Shown here: piece by piece, positions 8,668-16,833 of the stretch | Layout of the letters: each line of letters opens with the position of its first letter | How positions within the stretch are numbered: the stretch's first letter is position 1 | From: Nonomuraea maritima | Lineage (GTDB): Bacteria > Actinomycetota > Actinomycetes > Streptosporangiales > Streptosporangiaceae | Direction: 5' to 3' | DNA: 64,000 bases | Assembly: GCF_900100395.1 (NCBI RefSeq) | Contig: NZ_FNFB01000007.1 | Span: 248,001 to 312,000, forward strand | The notes under the pieces: generated by a model | Told to the model about the DNA's origin: nothing | What the model saw: only the letters and a program-made list of their open reading frames with translations | Databases searched by the model: none | Position numbers and translations under genes: made by a program

Positions 8668-9773
8668 TCAACCGCGTTGCAGGAGGCGGGCCGGCAGGTA
8701 GGGGGACAGGACCCGGATGTTCCAGCCGCGTCGGTGGGCGTGGCAGGTGAGGGCGAGGATGTCGAGGTTGATCGCGGCCCCGAGGTCGTCGGCGCGACCG
8801 GCGACGCTGTAGTGATCGCGATGCTCCTCGAGGGCGTCGAGGAGGGCCAGGTTGAAGCTCTCCTCGTCGCCCTCGACCAGCTGGGAGAGCAGCACCGCCG
8901 GCGGAGGGAGGAACCCCCAGTCCCTGACCTTGTCGCGGTCGAGCAGCGCGCGGTCGGTGGCGGGCTCGGGATCGACGCCGCGCAGGTAGTCGTGCAGGGC
9001 CCGCCGGTAGGAGGCGAAGGCGGAGGTGTCGTCGCGGAGGGCGGCGGCGCCGGCCACGACGACGGGGGCCAGGTCCTCGCGGACGCCGGTGATCAGGGCG
9101 TGGTTCATGGCCGCGTGCCAGGGAGCGGGGCCGAGGGTGTCGGAGGCGGGCATGGTGAAGGTGTGGTCGTCGACGGTCACCTTGACGCCGGTGCCCGGCT
9201 CGGCGAGGGCGGAGCGGAACACCGCGGCGCCCAGCTGGGAGGCGAGGCGCAGGTTCCTCTTCGAACAGCAGCTCGGACTCGGGGTGCGATCTCGACGTCG
9301 GGCTGCCCGGCTCTGTTCTGCTGGGACGCCTGACGGGCGAAGTGGAACGCCTCTCCGTGATACTCGGCCTTGCCGGTCAGGACGGCGAGGCAGAACGCGT
9401 CGAGCCACTGGCCGGCGGTGACGGACGTCTGCTCGCCTTCGGGCTCGCGGTCGTAGCTCATGCCGAAGTTGACGTAGGTGAGGAAGACCTGGAAGGAGGC
9501 GACGGGGTGGTACGCGGCGTAGGCCACGGCTCCGGTGGCGGCCTCGGTGGCGTCGGCGAGGGCCGCCTTGGCCTCGGGCGTGTCGAGATGGGGGGTGTCG
9601 ACCGAGAGCGCGCCGAGATAGTCGAGGAACTCGTGCGAGATGAGGTTCCATTCGTGGTCGGTCATCCGACCGGCCCTCGACATGGAGTGGACCAGGCCCG
9701 CGATCCTGTTGGCGAAGTCGTCGCGGGCCGCCGCGACCGTGGCAGCGGCGACCTGGTGACGTTCTATCCGCAT
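8668..9773 (-). pseudogene. Imm49-family immunity protein, frameshifted
   Basis: The first 165 residues (from ATG 9773, after GGAGGGG) read MRIERHQVAAATVAAARDDF... to GQPDVEIAP. The family then continues in a different frame from NLRLASQLGAAVFRSALAEP to the TGA at 8668. The break is around 9245-9290; a third frame there encodes ESELLFEEE, so at least two indels are needed. NFGMSYDRE in the first half and LACHAH-type plus RVLSPYLPARLL endings match Imm49, a family of immunity proteins of polymorphic toxin systems. No toxin is adjacent. It is either a decayed orphan immunity gene or carries sequencing errors. Confidence 0.65.
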
Positions 9774-9836
9774 GCCCACCCCTCCGTGGCCACACAGCTT
9801 GGCGTGAAGGCCGCTGACTTCGCAAACCCGGCTACG

Positions 9837-9854
9837 GATCTACTTTGTAAAGGG
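9837..9854 (+). repeat. recurrent 18-bp motif, copy 2
   Basis: GATCTACTTTGTAAAGGG, between the 3' end of the sensor kinase and the start of the Imm49-like gene, 64 bases upstream of the latter. CTTT-GT-AAAG inside it is a small inverted repeat. Confidence 0.6.
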
Positions 9855-9897
9855 CCCGGGCGTGGATGCGTCCCGTGCAACCCACTTCTGAAAACCG

Positions 9898-11286
9898 TCA
9901 GCTGGACTCATGGAGCTCGGCTTGTGCGTCCGGGACCGTGGAGCACCCCCTCATGAGCGGCAGCCACAGCACGAACCTCGCCCCGCGCGGTGAGTCGGCG
10001 AGTTCGAGGGTGCCGCGGTGAGCGTGCGCGATGTCCCGGGAGATGGCGAGGCCGAGGCCGCTGCCGCCGGGATCGAGGAGGCGGCTGTCGTCCAGCCGGA
10101 CGAAGCGTTGGAAGACGCGTTCGCGGTCGGCGGGTGGGATGCCGGGTCCGTCGTCGGTGACGGTGACGGCGACTCCGTTGCCGGTCTGCTCGACGGTGAC
10201 CTCGATCCGGGACGCGGCGTGCCGCTGGGCGTTGGCCAGGAGGTTGCCCAGCACGCGGACCAGCTGCATGCGCGAGCCGAGGATCTCCTGTCCCGGGGCG
10301 GCGTGCACGTGCGTCACCACGGTTCCGACCTGCGCTTTCACCTCGGAGGTGACGAGCTCGCCGACGTCGATCCGCTCCACGGAGCACTTGTTGTCGGCGC
10401 GGAGGCGGGCCACCTGCATGAGGTCGTTGATGATCGCCTCCAGCCGGTCGATGGTGGTCAGCGCAGACTGGAGCGTCTCCTGGGCGTCGATGTCGCCGTG
10501 CCGGAGCAGCGCCTCTTCGAGCTGCACGCGCAGCCCGGTGACCGGTGTGCGCAGTTCGTGGCTGGTCGTGCAGGCGAACTGGCGCTGGTCCTCCACCGCG
10601 CTTTCGAGCTGGGTGAGCGTGTGGTTGGTGGTGGTGGCGAGCTGCGCGATCTCGCCTCCCCCGGACGGTACGGGGATGTGCGGGCTCAGGTCGTTCAGCG
10701 TGATCTGTGAGATCCGGGTGGTGATCGCCTCGACGGGGCGCAGGGTGCGCCCGACGTGAGTCCGGGTGATCCAGGCGGCGGCGCCGGTGATCAGGAGGAT
10801 CGCGGCCGCGATGGCGTATTCGAAGTCGTGGGTGGCCAGCAGGTGGGGCTCGCGGAGTCCGGCGTAGACGACGCTCGCCTCGGGCGTAGGCGTCACGCGG
10901 ACGGCTTGCAGCAGGATGCATCGGCCCTGTGGCGGGCACTCGACGTGCCGGTGGAGGCGGCTGTCGGGCGGGGGGAGGAGCCGGCTGAGAGGTACGGTCG
11001 CGGAAGCCGTGGCGCTGGAGTTCACGACCTGCCGCCGTGCGTTGACGATCTGGACGAGGCTGACGGGCTCGTGAGTGGGGATGGGGCGTGGCACTCGGCC
11101 GTCGCGGGCGGCGTCGCTCCATCCGCTCGCCACCAGCTCGGCTTGCTGGAAGCTGTCGGTGCGCACCTGGTGGCGGATGGCGAGGTCCACGGTGACGCCG
11201 AGCAGGGTCAGGACGGCTGCCGCGAACAGGCTCACGATGACGGTGTACCGCTCCCGGAGGGAGCGCGGGCGGGGAAGGGTTGACAC
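9898..11286 (-). CDS. orphan sensor histidine kinase (HisKA type)
   Basis: 462 aa. An N-terminal membrane helix (residues about 17-35) and a second one (about 155-172) enclose an extracytoplasmic sensor of about 115 residues containing two cysteines (VECPPQGRCILL). Then HAMP, dimerisation helix with the phospho-accepting His in TSHELRTPVTGL, and an ATPase domain with N box NLLANAQRHA, DDGPGI and GSGLGLAISRDIA. GTG at 11286 follows GGAGAAG. A response regulator normally lies next to such kinases, but none is found on either side (neighbours are an oxidoreductase and the Imm49 relic), so the partner is elsewhere or lost. Confidence 0.9.
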   Translation of the reverse strand: MSTLPRPRSLRERYTVIVSLFAAAVLTLLGVTVDLAIRHQVRTDSFQQAELVASGWSDAARDGRVPRPIPTHEPVSLVQIVNARRQVVNSSATASATVPLSRLLPPPDSRLHRHVECPPQGRCILLQAVRVTPTPEASVVYAGLREPHLLATHDFEYAIAAAILLITGAAAWITRTHVGRTLRPVEAITTRISQITLNDLSPHIPVPSGGGEIAQLATTTNHTLTQLESAVEDQRQFACTTSHELRTPVTGLRVQLEEALLRHGDIDAQETLQSALTTIDRLEAIINDLMQVARLRADNKCSVERIDVGELVTSEVKAQVGTVVTHVHAAPGQEILGSRMQLVRVLGNLLANAQRHAASRIEVTVEQTGNGVAVTVTDDGPGIPPADRERVFQRFVRLDDSRLLDPGGSGLGLAISRDIAHAHRGTLELADSPRGARFVLWLPLMRGCSTVPDAQAELHESS

Positions 11287-11446
11287 GTCTTCTCCTTCTC
11301 TGCGGGCGCATGCTGATCACACCGGAGGCGGACAGCCTCCGTCCGGCTTCGGTCGTCGCCGAAGACCGCGCGATCGGCACCGTCGACGGAGATGGAGGCT
11401 GCGCCATCGACGTGCTTGTCGCTCAGTGGGGTCTTGCTCTTGGCTC

Positions 11447-12364
11447 TTACGGGCGAACGCGGATGATCGTCTTTCCTCTGACGCGTTCGGTGGGATTGAG
11501 CGCCGCGACGGCGTCGTCGAGGGTGGCGACCTTGCCGATGCGTGTCCTGAGGCGTCCGTCCCGTACGCGCTGGGCGAGCTCGGTCAGTTGGGCGCGGTCG
11601 GAGACGACGACGAAGTCGATCGCCAGGGCGTCGGTGAGTCGTGCTTCGGGTGGGCCGGCGATGCTCACCAGGGTTCCTCCGGCTCTGACCAGCTTTGCCG
11701 ATCGTTTGCCGATGTCGCCGCCGATGGTGTCGAATACCAGGTCGACGGTGCCGATGTCGTCCGGTGAGTCGTGGCCGAGGTCGACGAACTCCATGGCGCC
11801 GAAGTCGAGTGCCGTGTGGCGGTCGGTGGTGCGTCCGGTGCCGATGACGTAGGCGCCGGCGTCGCGGGCGAGTTGGGCGGCCATGGAGCCGACGCCGCCG
11901 GCCGCGCCGTGCACGAGCACGCTCTGGCCGGGTTGGAGGCGGCCGTGCTCGAAGAGTCCCTGCCATGCGGTCAGGCCGGAGATGGGCAGGCTCGCGCCGA
12001 CGGTGAAGTCGATGTCGCCGGGTAGTGGTGCGAGGTTGCGGGCCTCGACGGCGGCGTACTGTGCGAGGGTGCCGTCGCGGGTCCAGTCGGTGAGGCCGAA
12101 GACCCGTTGTCCCACGGCGAGCCCGGTGGTTCCGTAGCCGAGGGCGGTGACGACGCCGGCCAGTTCGTGTCCTGGGACGGACGGTGTGCGGTCGCGGCCG
12201 AGGCGGTCGGTCCAGGTGGATGACCAGGACAGTTCGCCGGGGGTGAATCCCGACGCGTGGATCTCGACGAGGACGTCGTTCCCTGCGGCCTCCGGTTTGC
12301 GATGGTCGGTCAGTGTCATTCCGGTCGTCCCCGCGGTCTGATCCGTGACCACGATCGCCTTCAT
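11447..12364 (-). CDS. NADP-dependent quinone oxidoreductase-like dehydrogenase
   Basis: 305 aa medium-chain reductase of the quinone oxidoreductase type. GroES-like N-terminus with VPGHELAGVV, then Rossmann domain with VHGAAGGVGSMAAQLARDAG; no zinc ligands. Likely reduces quinones or enals with NADPH. ATG at 12364 follows AGGGGG. The promoter carries TGGACG-N4-CGTCCA, the same palindrome as between the TetR at 4473 and its oxidoreductase, so both enzymes may answer to one repressor. No regulator lies beside this gene, which fits control from a distance. Downstream about 160 bases separate it from the sensor kinase. Confidence 0.88.
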   Translation of the reverse strand: MKAIVVTDQTAGTTGMTLTDHRKPEAAGNDVLVEIHASGFTPGELSWSSTWTDRLGRDRTPSVPGHELAGVVTALGYGTTGLAVGQRVFGLTDWTRDGTLAQYAAVEARNLAPLPGDIDFTVGASLPISGLTAWQGLFEHGRLQPGQSVLVHGAAGGVGSMAAQLARDAGAYVIGTGRTTDRHTALDFGAMEFVDLGHDSPDDIGTVDLVFDTIGGDIGKRSAKLVRAGGTLVSIAGPPEARLTDALAIDFVVVSDRAQLTELAQRVRDGRLRTRIGKVATLDDAVAALNPTERVRGKTIIRVRP

Positions 12365-12402
12365 CCGGCACCCCCTGTTGCCCGCACTTCGTGTACGAGA
12401 AG

Positions 12403-12446
12403 TGGACGATTTCGTCCAGATTATCCAGGGTTACTTCATCCGGCAA
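12403..12446 (-). promoter_or_regulatory. promoter with TetR-type operator, second copy
   Basis: On the minus strand a -35-like TTGCCG (12446-12441) and -10-like GATAAT (12425-12420), 15 bases apart, are followed at once by TGGACG-AAAT-CGTCCA (12418-12403). The palindrome thus sits at the expected transcription start, a classic repressor position. Arms are identical to those at 5131-5146. Confidence 0.6.
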
Positions 12447-12598
12447 ATGGCAGGATTTATGCGGCAAGATCGGGCTTGACCAGCGATGATGCGTGATGTC
12501 GGATAAGTTGCCTAATAGGCGGCGGCGATTGCTATAAAGAGACTGAAGGGTCCAAATTGGGCTTCGTTGCTGCGTTCTGGGCAAGGCCGTTCATGCGG

Positions 12599-13534
12599 TC
12601 ATGAGAGGTGGGCGCGTCCGGGGATCTCCACTGCCGTCTCCAGCATCTGCCGCGTGCTGGTGAACCAGTCCTGCAGGTTGAGATCCACGATGAGCTCGTC
12701 CGCGCCGGCTTCCTCGGCCGTGTGGATGTCGTCCATGATCTGGTCGAGGGTGCCGACGAACGGCGTGCGGTCAGGTCCGGCCGGACGGTCGGTGAAGGTC
12801 ACGTTTCCCACCACGATCATCTCCATCCGGCCGGCGTCCCGGCCGTGACCGGAAGCCATCTCCCGAATGCGGTCCCAGCGTTCCCGCAGTTCCGCGGCTC
12901 CTTGCGGGCCCGGTGCGGCGAGGAACGGCAGCCAGCCGTCCGCGCGTTCCGCGATGCGTCGCACGGCCTTGGCGCTGCTGCCGCCGCCGAGCAGCACCGG
13001 GATCCTCGAGACGGGCTTGGGCAGCACCGAGGCGTTGTCGATGACGACGCGGGGGCTGCGGAAGTTCACCGGGTCCGGTCCCCACACGGCGTCGAAGACG
13101 TCCAGCGTCTCGTCGAGGAAGCGGCCGCGATCGGCTCGGGTGGTGCCCGCGGCCTGGAACTCGTCGCTGGACCAGCCGGTGCCCAGGCCTGCGATGACGC
13201 GGCCGCCGCTGATCTGGTCGAGCGCGGCCAGCTGCTTGGCGAGCTGGATGGGGGTGTGCAGGCCGGCGATCAGCACGGCGGTGCCGAGGCGTACGTGTTC
13301 GGTCACCACCGCGGCTGCCGAGAGGGCCACCAGCGAGTCGGCGGCCTGCCGCTGCGTTTCCGGCCATGGAACGTTCGGCGGGGCGTAGGGTTCGGCGGGT
13401 GTCTGCGGGAAGAGCAGCCGTTCGTACGTCCACAGGCTGGCGTACCCGGCCGCTTCGGCGGTCCTGGCCGCTTCGACGAGGTCGCGCCGCAGGTTGACGC
13501 CCACCCTTTGGGGCAAGCGAAGTCCGAGTTTCAT
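12599..13534 (-). CDS. luciferase-like (LLM) flavin/F420-dependent oxidoreductase
   Basis: 311 aa TIM-barrel enzyme of the bacterial luciferase-like superfamily. MKLGLRLPQ start, LWTYERLLFP, GTAVLIAGLHTPIQLAKQLAALDQISGGRVIAGLGTGW and ILLGG-type strand (IPVLLGGGSSAKAV) follow the usual order; the GLGTGW region is the cofactor phosphate site. In actinobacteria this subfamily often uses F420. ATG at 13534 is preceded by GGAGA. Upstream lie two copies of a GACCNGTTCGTTCG element that also occurs at the promoter of the TetR gene at 15359, so that TetR is the likely repressor. Substrate unknown. Confidence 0.88.
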   Translation of the reverse strand: MKLGLRLPQRVGVNLRRDLVEAARTAEAAGYASLWTYERLLFPQTPAEPYAPPNVPWPETQRQAADSLVALSAAAVVTEHVRLGTAVLIAGLHTPIQLAKQLAALDQISGGRVIAGLGTGWSSDEFQAAGTTRADRGRFLDETLDVFDAVWGPDPVNFRSPRVVIDNASVLPKPVSRIPVLLGGGSSAKAVRRIAERADGWLPFLAAPGPQGAAELRERWDRIREMASGHGRDAGRMEMIVVGNVTFTDRPAGPDRTPFVGTLDQIMDDIHTAEEAGADELIVDLNLQDWFTSTRQMLETAVEIPGRAHLS

Positions 13535-13651
13535 ATGTGATCTCCGATGTGATCGTGTGTCCTGGCACCTACGCGAGAGCGCGCCACCATCTCCATGCCC
13601 CTGCTGACGCGGCCCTGCTTGATCGCGGCATTCCGCCGGCCCGACGAAGCC

Positions 13652-13723
13652 GAACAGACCAGTTCGTTCGCCTCTGACCGTAGGCACGTCCTGTGACCCT
13701 TGTCAAACAGACCTGTTCGTTCG
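13652..13723. promoter_or_regulatory. two operator-like elements upstream of the LLM gene
   Basis: GAACAGACCAGTTCGTTCG at 13652-13670 and AACAGACCTGTTCGTTCG at 13706-13723 share AGACCNGTTCGTTCG; the second contains AACAG-AC-CTGTT as an inverted repeat. A third copy is at 15333-15347. The surrounding 13535-13827 stretch has no convincing gene. Confidence 0.6.
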
Positions 13724-13827
13724 AACATGCTGATGAGAGCACGGCACAGGCTGTCCTGATCGAGCGACTGGAACTGTCGCTCGTGATCGCTAAGGTGCGC
13801 CTCACGACCCGGATGGAGGAGCCCGCG

Positions 13828-13964
13828 ATGGCCAAGCTGATCCGCAGCGTCCACGACGAGGCGCCGAGGCCGTGCGCGTGCTCGACGTGGAACAAGCGCG
13901 GCTGACATGCCGCCTGGCGCTGTGGTCTCGCGCCCCTGCGTCGTTCTCTGCCGACGCTCGCTGA
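13828..13964 (+). pseudogene. small ORF, probably frameshifted
   Basis: ATG 13828 has a strong ribosome site (GGAGGAG, 8 bases upstream) and opens MAKLIRSVHDEA; in frame it stops after 25 residues at 13905. A shift at about 13863 joins it to EAVRVLDVEQARLTCRLALW and a stop at 13964, which looks more protein-like. Either a 25-aa peptide or a broken gene of about 44 residues. Function unknown. Confidence 0.3.
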
Positions 13965-13993
13965 CGACAACGCCACCGTGGCACCATAGCGTC

Positions 13994-14422
13994 GTGATCT
14001 CTGCTGATGAGCTCGCCGGGCGAAGGCTGCTCCAGGTGACCGTGTCCCAGCACCACCACCCCAGCGACGATCAACCCTCGCTGGTGCACATGTGGCTGCA
14101 CATGAGTGATCTCGGCCCGGTCCGCTGCCATACCGCCTCCGACGACTCGCTCGAGCTGACGATCGATCAGCCGGACGACTCCTGTGACATGGAGGAGTGG
14201 GGCCAGATCATCGTCGGTCCCGCACCGGAAGGCTTCCCGATGCGCCCGTTCGTCGGCCGGCTGGTTCGTGAGGTTCACCGCATCGTCTACCGCCGGATCG
14301 AGACGGAGGTCGGCCTCCGGCTCGGATTCGACTGCGGCGATGTGCGCATCCTCAACCTGGGCGATGAGCTGGTCGTTACCGATGCCGCCCTGCCGGACGC
14401 GCTCGAGGCCGAGCTCCACTGA
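13994..14422 (+). CDS. hypothetical protein, 142 aa
   Basis: Not recognised. Acidic soluble protein with His-rich early segment (SQHHHPSDDQPSLVHMWLHM), a middle PFVGRLVREVHRIVYRRIE helix and GFDCGDVRILNLGDELVVTDA near the end. GTG at 13994 is proposed; the open frame extends to 13907 but the extra residues look non-coding. No clear ribosome site precedes it. It is convergent with the methyltransferase at 14505. Confidence 0.5.
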   Translation: MISADELAGRRLLQVTVSQHHHPSDDQPSLVHMWLHMSDLGPVRCHTASDDSLELTIDQPDDSCDMEEWGQIIVGPAPEGFPMRPFVGRLVREVHRIVYRRIETEVGLRLGFDCGDVRILNLGDELVVTDAALPDALEAELH

Positions 14423-14504
14423 CGCTTCCTCGCCGCGTGAGGCGCGCGCTTGCTCCCGCTCGGGCCCACGCGACCACCTCCGGACTACACGGCTGCGGGT
14501 GTCG

Positions 14505-15254
14505 TCAGGTGGCTTCGAGGGTGAAGAAGAGGAAGCACAGGAAGCTTGGGCCGGTGATCTCGCGGAGTTCTTCCGGGAACAGGTCGCGGGCTTCCGGGGC
14601 GTACGGGGGTTCGCTGATGGTGGTGATGCGGAAGCCTGCCGAGGTGAAGGCGTCGGTCATCGCGTGCAGCGGACGGTCCCAGAAGCTCATCTGAGTGGTC
14701 TGCCCGCCCATGGTCCACTCTTCGGTACGGTTGCGCGTCTCGAAGTATTTGGGCTTTTCTCCGGCCTTGTGCTGCCAGAGGGTGATGGAGAAGGGATGGT
14801 CGACCGAGGCGAGGAGGCGGCCGCCGGGCTTCAGCACGCGTCGCAGCTCGGCCAGTGTCGGTCCCCAGTCCTCCAGGTAGTGCAGCACCAGGGACGCGAC
14901 GACGTCGTCGAAGGTGTCGTCGGGGAAGGGCAGCGGGTCGGCCAGGTCGGCGACCTGGAGGTCGGCGTCGGGGCCCAGGCGGCGGCGGGCCATCTCCAGC
15001 ATCCCGGCGCTCGCGTCGATGCCGGTGACGACGGCGCCTCGATCGCGCAGCTCGGCGAACAGAGGGCCCGAGCCGCAGCCGGCGTCGAGGATGCGCCTGC
15101 CGGTCACGTCCCCGGCGAGCTCCAGCATCGCGGGACGCTCGTAGTACGCGTTGACGAGGTTGCTCTCGTTCTCAGCGGTGTACCCATCGGCGATCCGGTC
15201 GTAGTCGTTGAATCGCGGCGAACGCTCTTCCGGCATAGCAGACATGGGCGCCAT
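14505..15254 (-). CDS. class I SAM-dependent methyltransferase
   Basis: 249 aa. Motif I ILDAGCGSGPLFAELRDRGA binds AdoMet; the acidic ribose contact GIDAS follows, then LPFPDDTFDDVVASLVLHYLEDW and LRRVLKPGGRLLASVDHPF as motifs II-III. The C-terminal part shows no known substrate domain. Start at 15254 or 15245 (MSAMPEE); neither has a good ribosome site. It is divergent from the TetR at 15359, about 100 bases away, so it could be part of that regulon. Small-molecule substrate likely. Confidence 0.85.
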   Translation of the reverse strand: MAPMSAMPEERSPRFNDYDRIADGYTAENESNLVNAYYERPAMLELAGDVTGRRILDAGCGSGPLFAELRDRGAVVTGIDASAGMLEMARRRLGPDADLQVADLADPLPFPDDTFDDVVASLVLHYLEDWGPTLAELRRVLKPGGRLLASVDHPFSITLWQHKAGEKPKYFETRNRTEEWTMGGQTTQMSFWDRPLHAMTDAFTSAGFRITTISEPPYAPEARDLFPEELREITGPSFLCFLFFTLEAT

Positions 15255-15330
15255 TGTGGCCCATCAGTCACGGGCGGCACAGGCGTTCGGCCAGGTTCCA
15301 GCCACCACCGGCGCAACGTGCTTTTGGCAG

Positions 15331-15347
15331 ACGGACCTGTTCGTTCG
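15331..15347. promoter_or_regulatory. operator-like element upstream of TetR
   Basis: ACGGACCTGTTCGTTCG, sharing GACCTGTTCGTTCG with the copy at 13710 and GACC-GTTCGTTCG with that at 13657. It lies 11 bases before the TetR start codon, a normal autoregulatory position. Confidence 0.55.
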
Positions 15348-15358
15348 ATACTGGAGGC

Positions 15359-15937
15359 ATGGGGAAGAGGCCAGGCACGGTTCGGGAACGGCTGCTGGAG
15401 ACCGCGGATCGGCTGTTCTACGCCACGGGCATCCACGCGGTGGGCATCGACCGGGTGATCGCCGAGAGCGGCGTTGCGAAATCGACCATGTACGTGCATT
15501 TCCGGACCAAGGAAGAGCTGGTGGCGGCGTATCTGCGTCGTCGCAGCGATGTCATGCGGGCACGGGTGACGGGGGAGGCGGAGGCGCGGGCGCAGGAGCC
15601 GGTCGAGGAGCGGGTTCTGGCCGTCTTCGACGTTCTCGACGAGGTCATCTCGGAGCCCGGCTTCCGCGGTTGCGCGTTCGCCAACGCCGCGGCCGAGTAC
15701 CCCCACCATGCGGACGTGCAGGCGGCCATCGCGTACGACCGCACCTGGCTGCCGGCCCTGCTCTCCGGTCTGCTCCACGTGGACGGCGGCGACGAGCTGG
15801 TGGCCGCGCTGGTGCAGGTGTACGACGGCGCCAACGCGGCCGCCCACCTCGACCACTCGGCGACGGCCGCGCGGACCGCCAGGAAGACCGCCGAACTGCT
15901 CCTGTCCACCAGAAGGCCGACCTCGAGCACTGCCTGA
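15359..15937 (+). CDS. TetR-family repressor
   Basis: 192 aa. N-terminal helix-turn-helix: RLLETADRLFYATGIHAVGIDRVIAESGVAKSTMYVHFRTKEEL, shortened here to its order; the recognition helix is VAKSTMYVHF. C-terminal domain with FRGCAFANAAAEYP, a motif common in this TetR subgroup. ATG 15359 follows CTGGAGGC. The operator-like element directly upstream also occurs twice before the LLM oxidoreductase at 12599, so it probably represses both. The hydrolase at 16009 and AraC gene follow on the same strand, 71 bases downstream. Confidence 0.9.
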   Translation: MGKRPGTVRERLLETADRLFYATGIHAVGIDRVIAESGVAKSTMYVHFRTKEELVAAYLRRRSDVMRARVTGEAEARAQEPVEERVLAVFDVLDEVISEPGFRGCAFANAAAEYPHHADVQAAIAYDRTWLPALLSGLLHVDGGDELVAALVQVYDGANAAAHLDHSATAARTARKTAELLLSTRRPTSSTA

Positions 15938-16008
15938 CCGGTCCCGGCCCTCGGCGAGGTGACATTTGTCCAAGACGGGTGGTCCGAAGCCTGCGCATCA
16001 TCGGCTGC

Positions 16009-16824
16009 ATGAGGGATGATGTCGCGCGTTCGCGCCGGATGCGGGTGGTTCATGATGGTTCGCGGCAGGCGCCGCCGTTGTTGCTCATCCACGGGTCGGG
16101 GGCGTCGGGCGCCTGCTGGGCTCCGATGGTCCCGGCGCTCGCCGCTCACCGTCACGTGATCAGGGTGGACCTTCCCGGGTGTGGCCAGTCCCCGCCCGCG
16201 CCGTCGTACGACGTGTCCGCGCAGGCGGGTCGGGTGGCGGCGGTGCTGGACGAGCTCGGCCGCGGCGCCGTCGCGGTGGCCGGGCACTCCAGCGGCGGAT
16301 ATGTCGCCACGGCGCTGGCCGAGCAGCGCCCTGACCTGGTGAGGTCGCTGGCCCTGATCAGCACAGGGCCGAGTCCGGACGCGCTGCTTCCCCAGCCGTT
16401 CGTGCTCCGGGCCCTGCTGGCGCCGCCCCTCGGCGCGTTGCTCTGGCGGAGGCGTACGGACGCGATGATCCGCAAGGGCATCGGCGCGACGGCGGCCCGC
16501 CGGGTGGAGATACCGGACGAACTGGTCGCCGACCTGAAAGTCACGACGTATGGCACGACGAGGGAGATCCTGCGGCGGAACACCGCCTACACGGTCGAGC
16601 GGAGCGTGCCCGAGCGTCTTGCGGCGCTCGTGGTGCCCCTGCTGGTGATCTTCGGTGCCGCTGACCGCCGTTGGGAGCCGTCGTCGGCGCACCGGTACGG
16701 CGCGGTGCCGGGTGCGCGGGTCGAGATGCTGCCCGGCGTCGGGCACATGCCGATGCTGGAGGCCCCCGAGCGAACCGGTGAACTGCTGCTGAGTTTCACG
16801 CCGTCCGCGACACCCGAGACCTAG
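16009..16824 (+). CDS. alpha/beta hydrolase
   Basis: 271 aa. HGSGASGACW oxyanion loop, nucleophile elbow GHSSGG with the catalytic serine, acid after LVIFGAADRRW, and catalytic histidine in GVGHMPMLEAPE. Cytoplasmic; likely an esterase, lactonase or C-C hydrolase. ATG 16009 is used; ATG 16039 is an alternative, and neither has a strong ribosome site. The AraC regulator begins 9 bases after its stop, so the two are co-transcribed. Confidence 0.88.
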   Translation: MRDDVARSRRMRVVHDGSRQAPPLLLIHGSGASGACWAPMVPALAAHRHVIRVDLPGCGQSPPAPSYDVSAQAGRVAAVLDELGRGAVAVAGHSSGGYVATALAEQRPDLVRSLALISTGPSPDALLPQPFVLRALLAPPLGALLWRRRTDAMIRKGIGATAARRVEIPDELVADLKVTTYGTTREILRRNTAYTVERSVPERLAALVVPLLVIFGAADRRWEPSSAHRYGAVPGARVEMLPGVGHMPMLEAPERTGELLLSFTPSATPET

Positions 16825-16833
16825 GTTGGTGGC

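Noticed and set aside
11232..12584. 450-residue open frame on the minus strand
   Set aside because: Overlaps the oxidoreductase in another frame and is almost all Arg, Pro and Thr.
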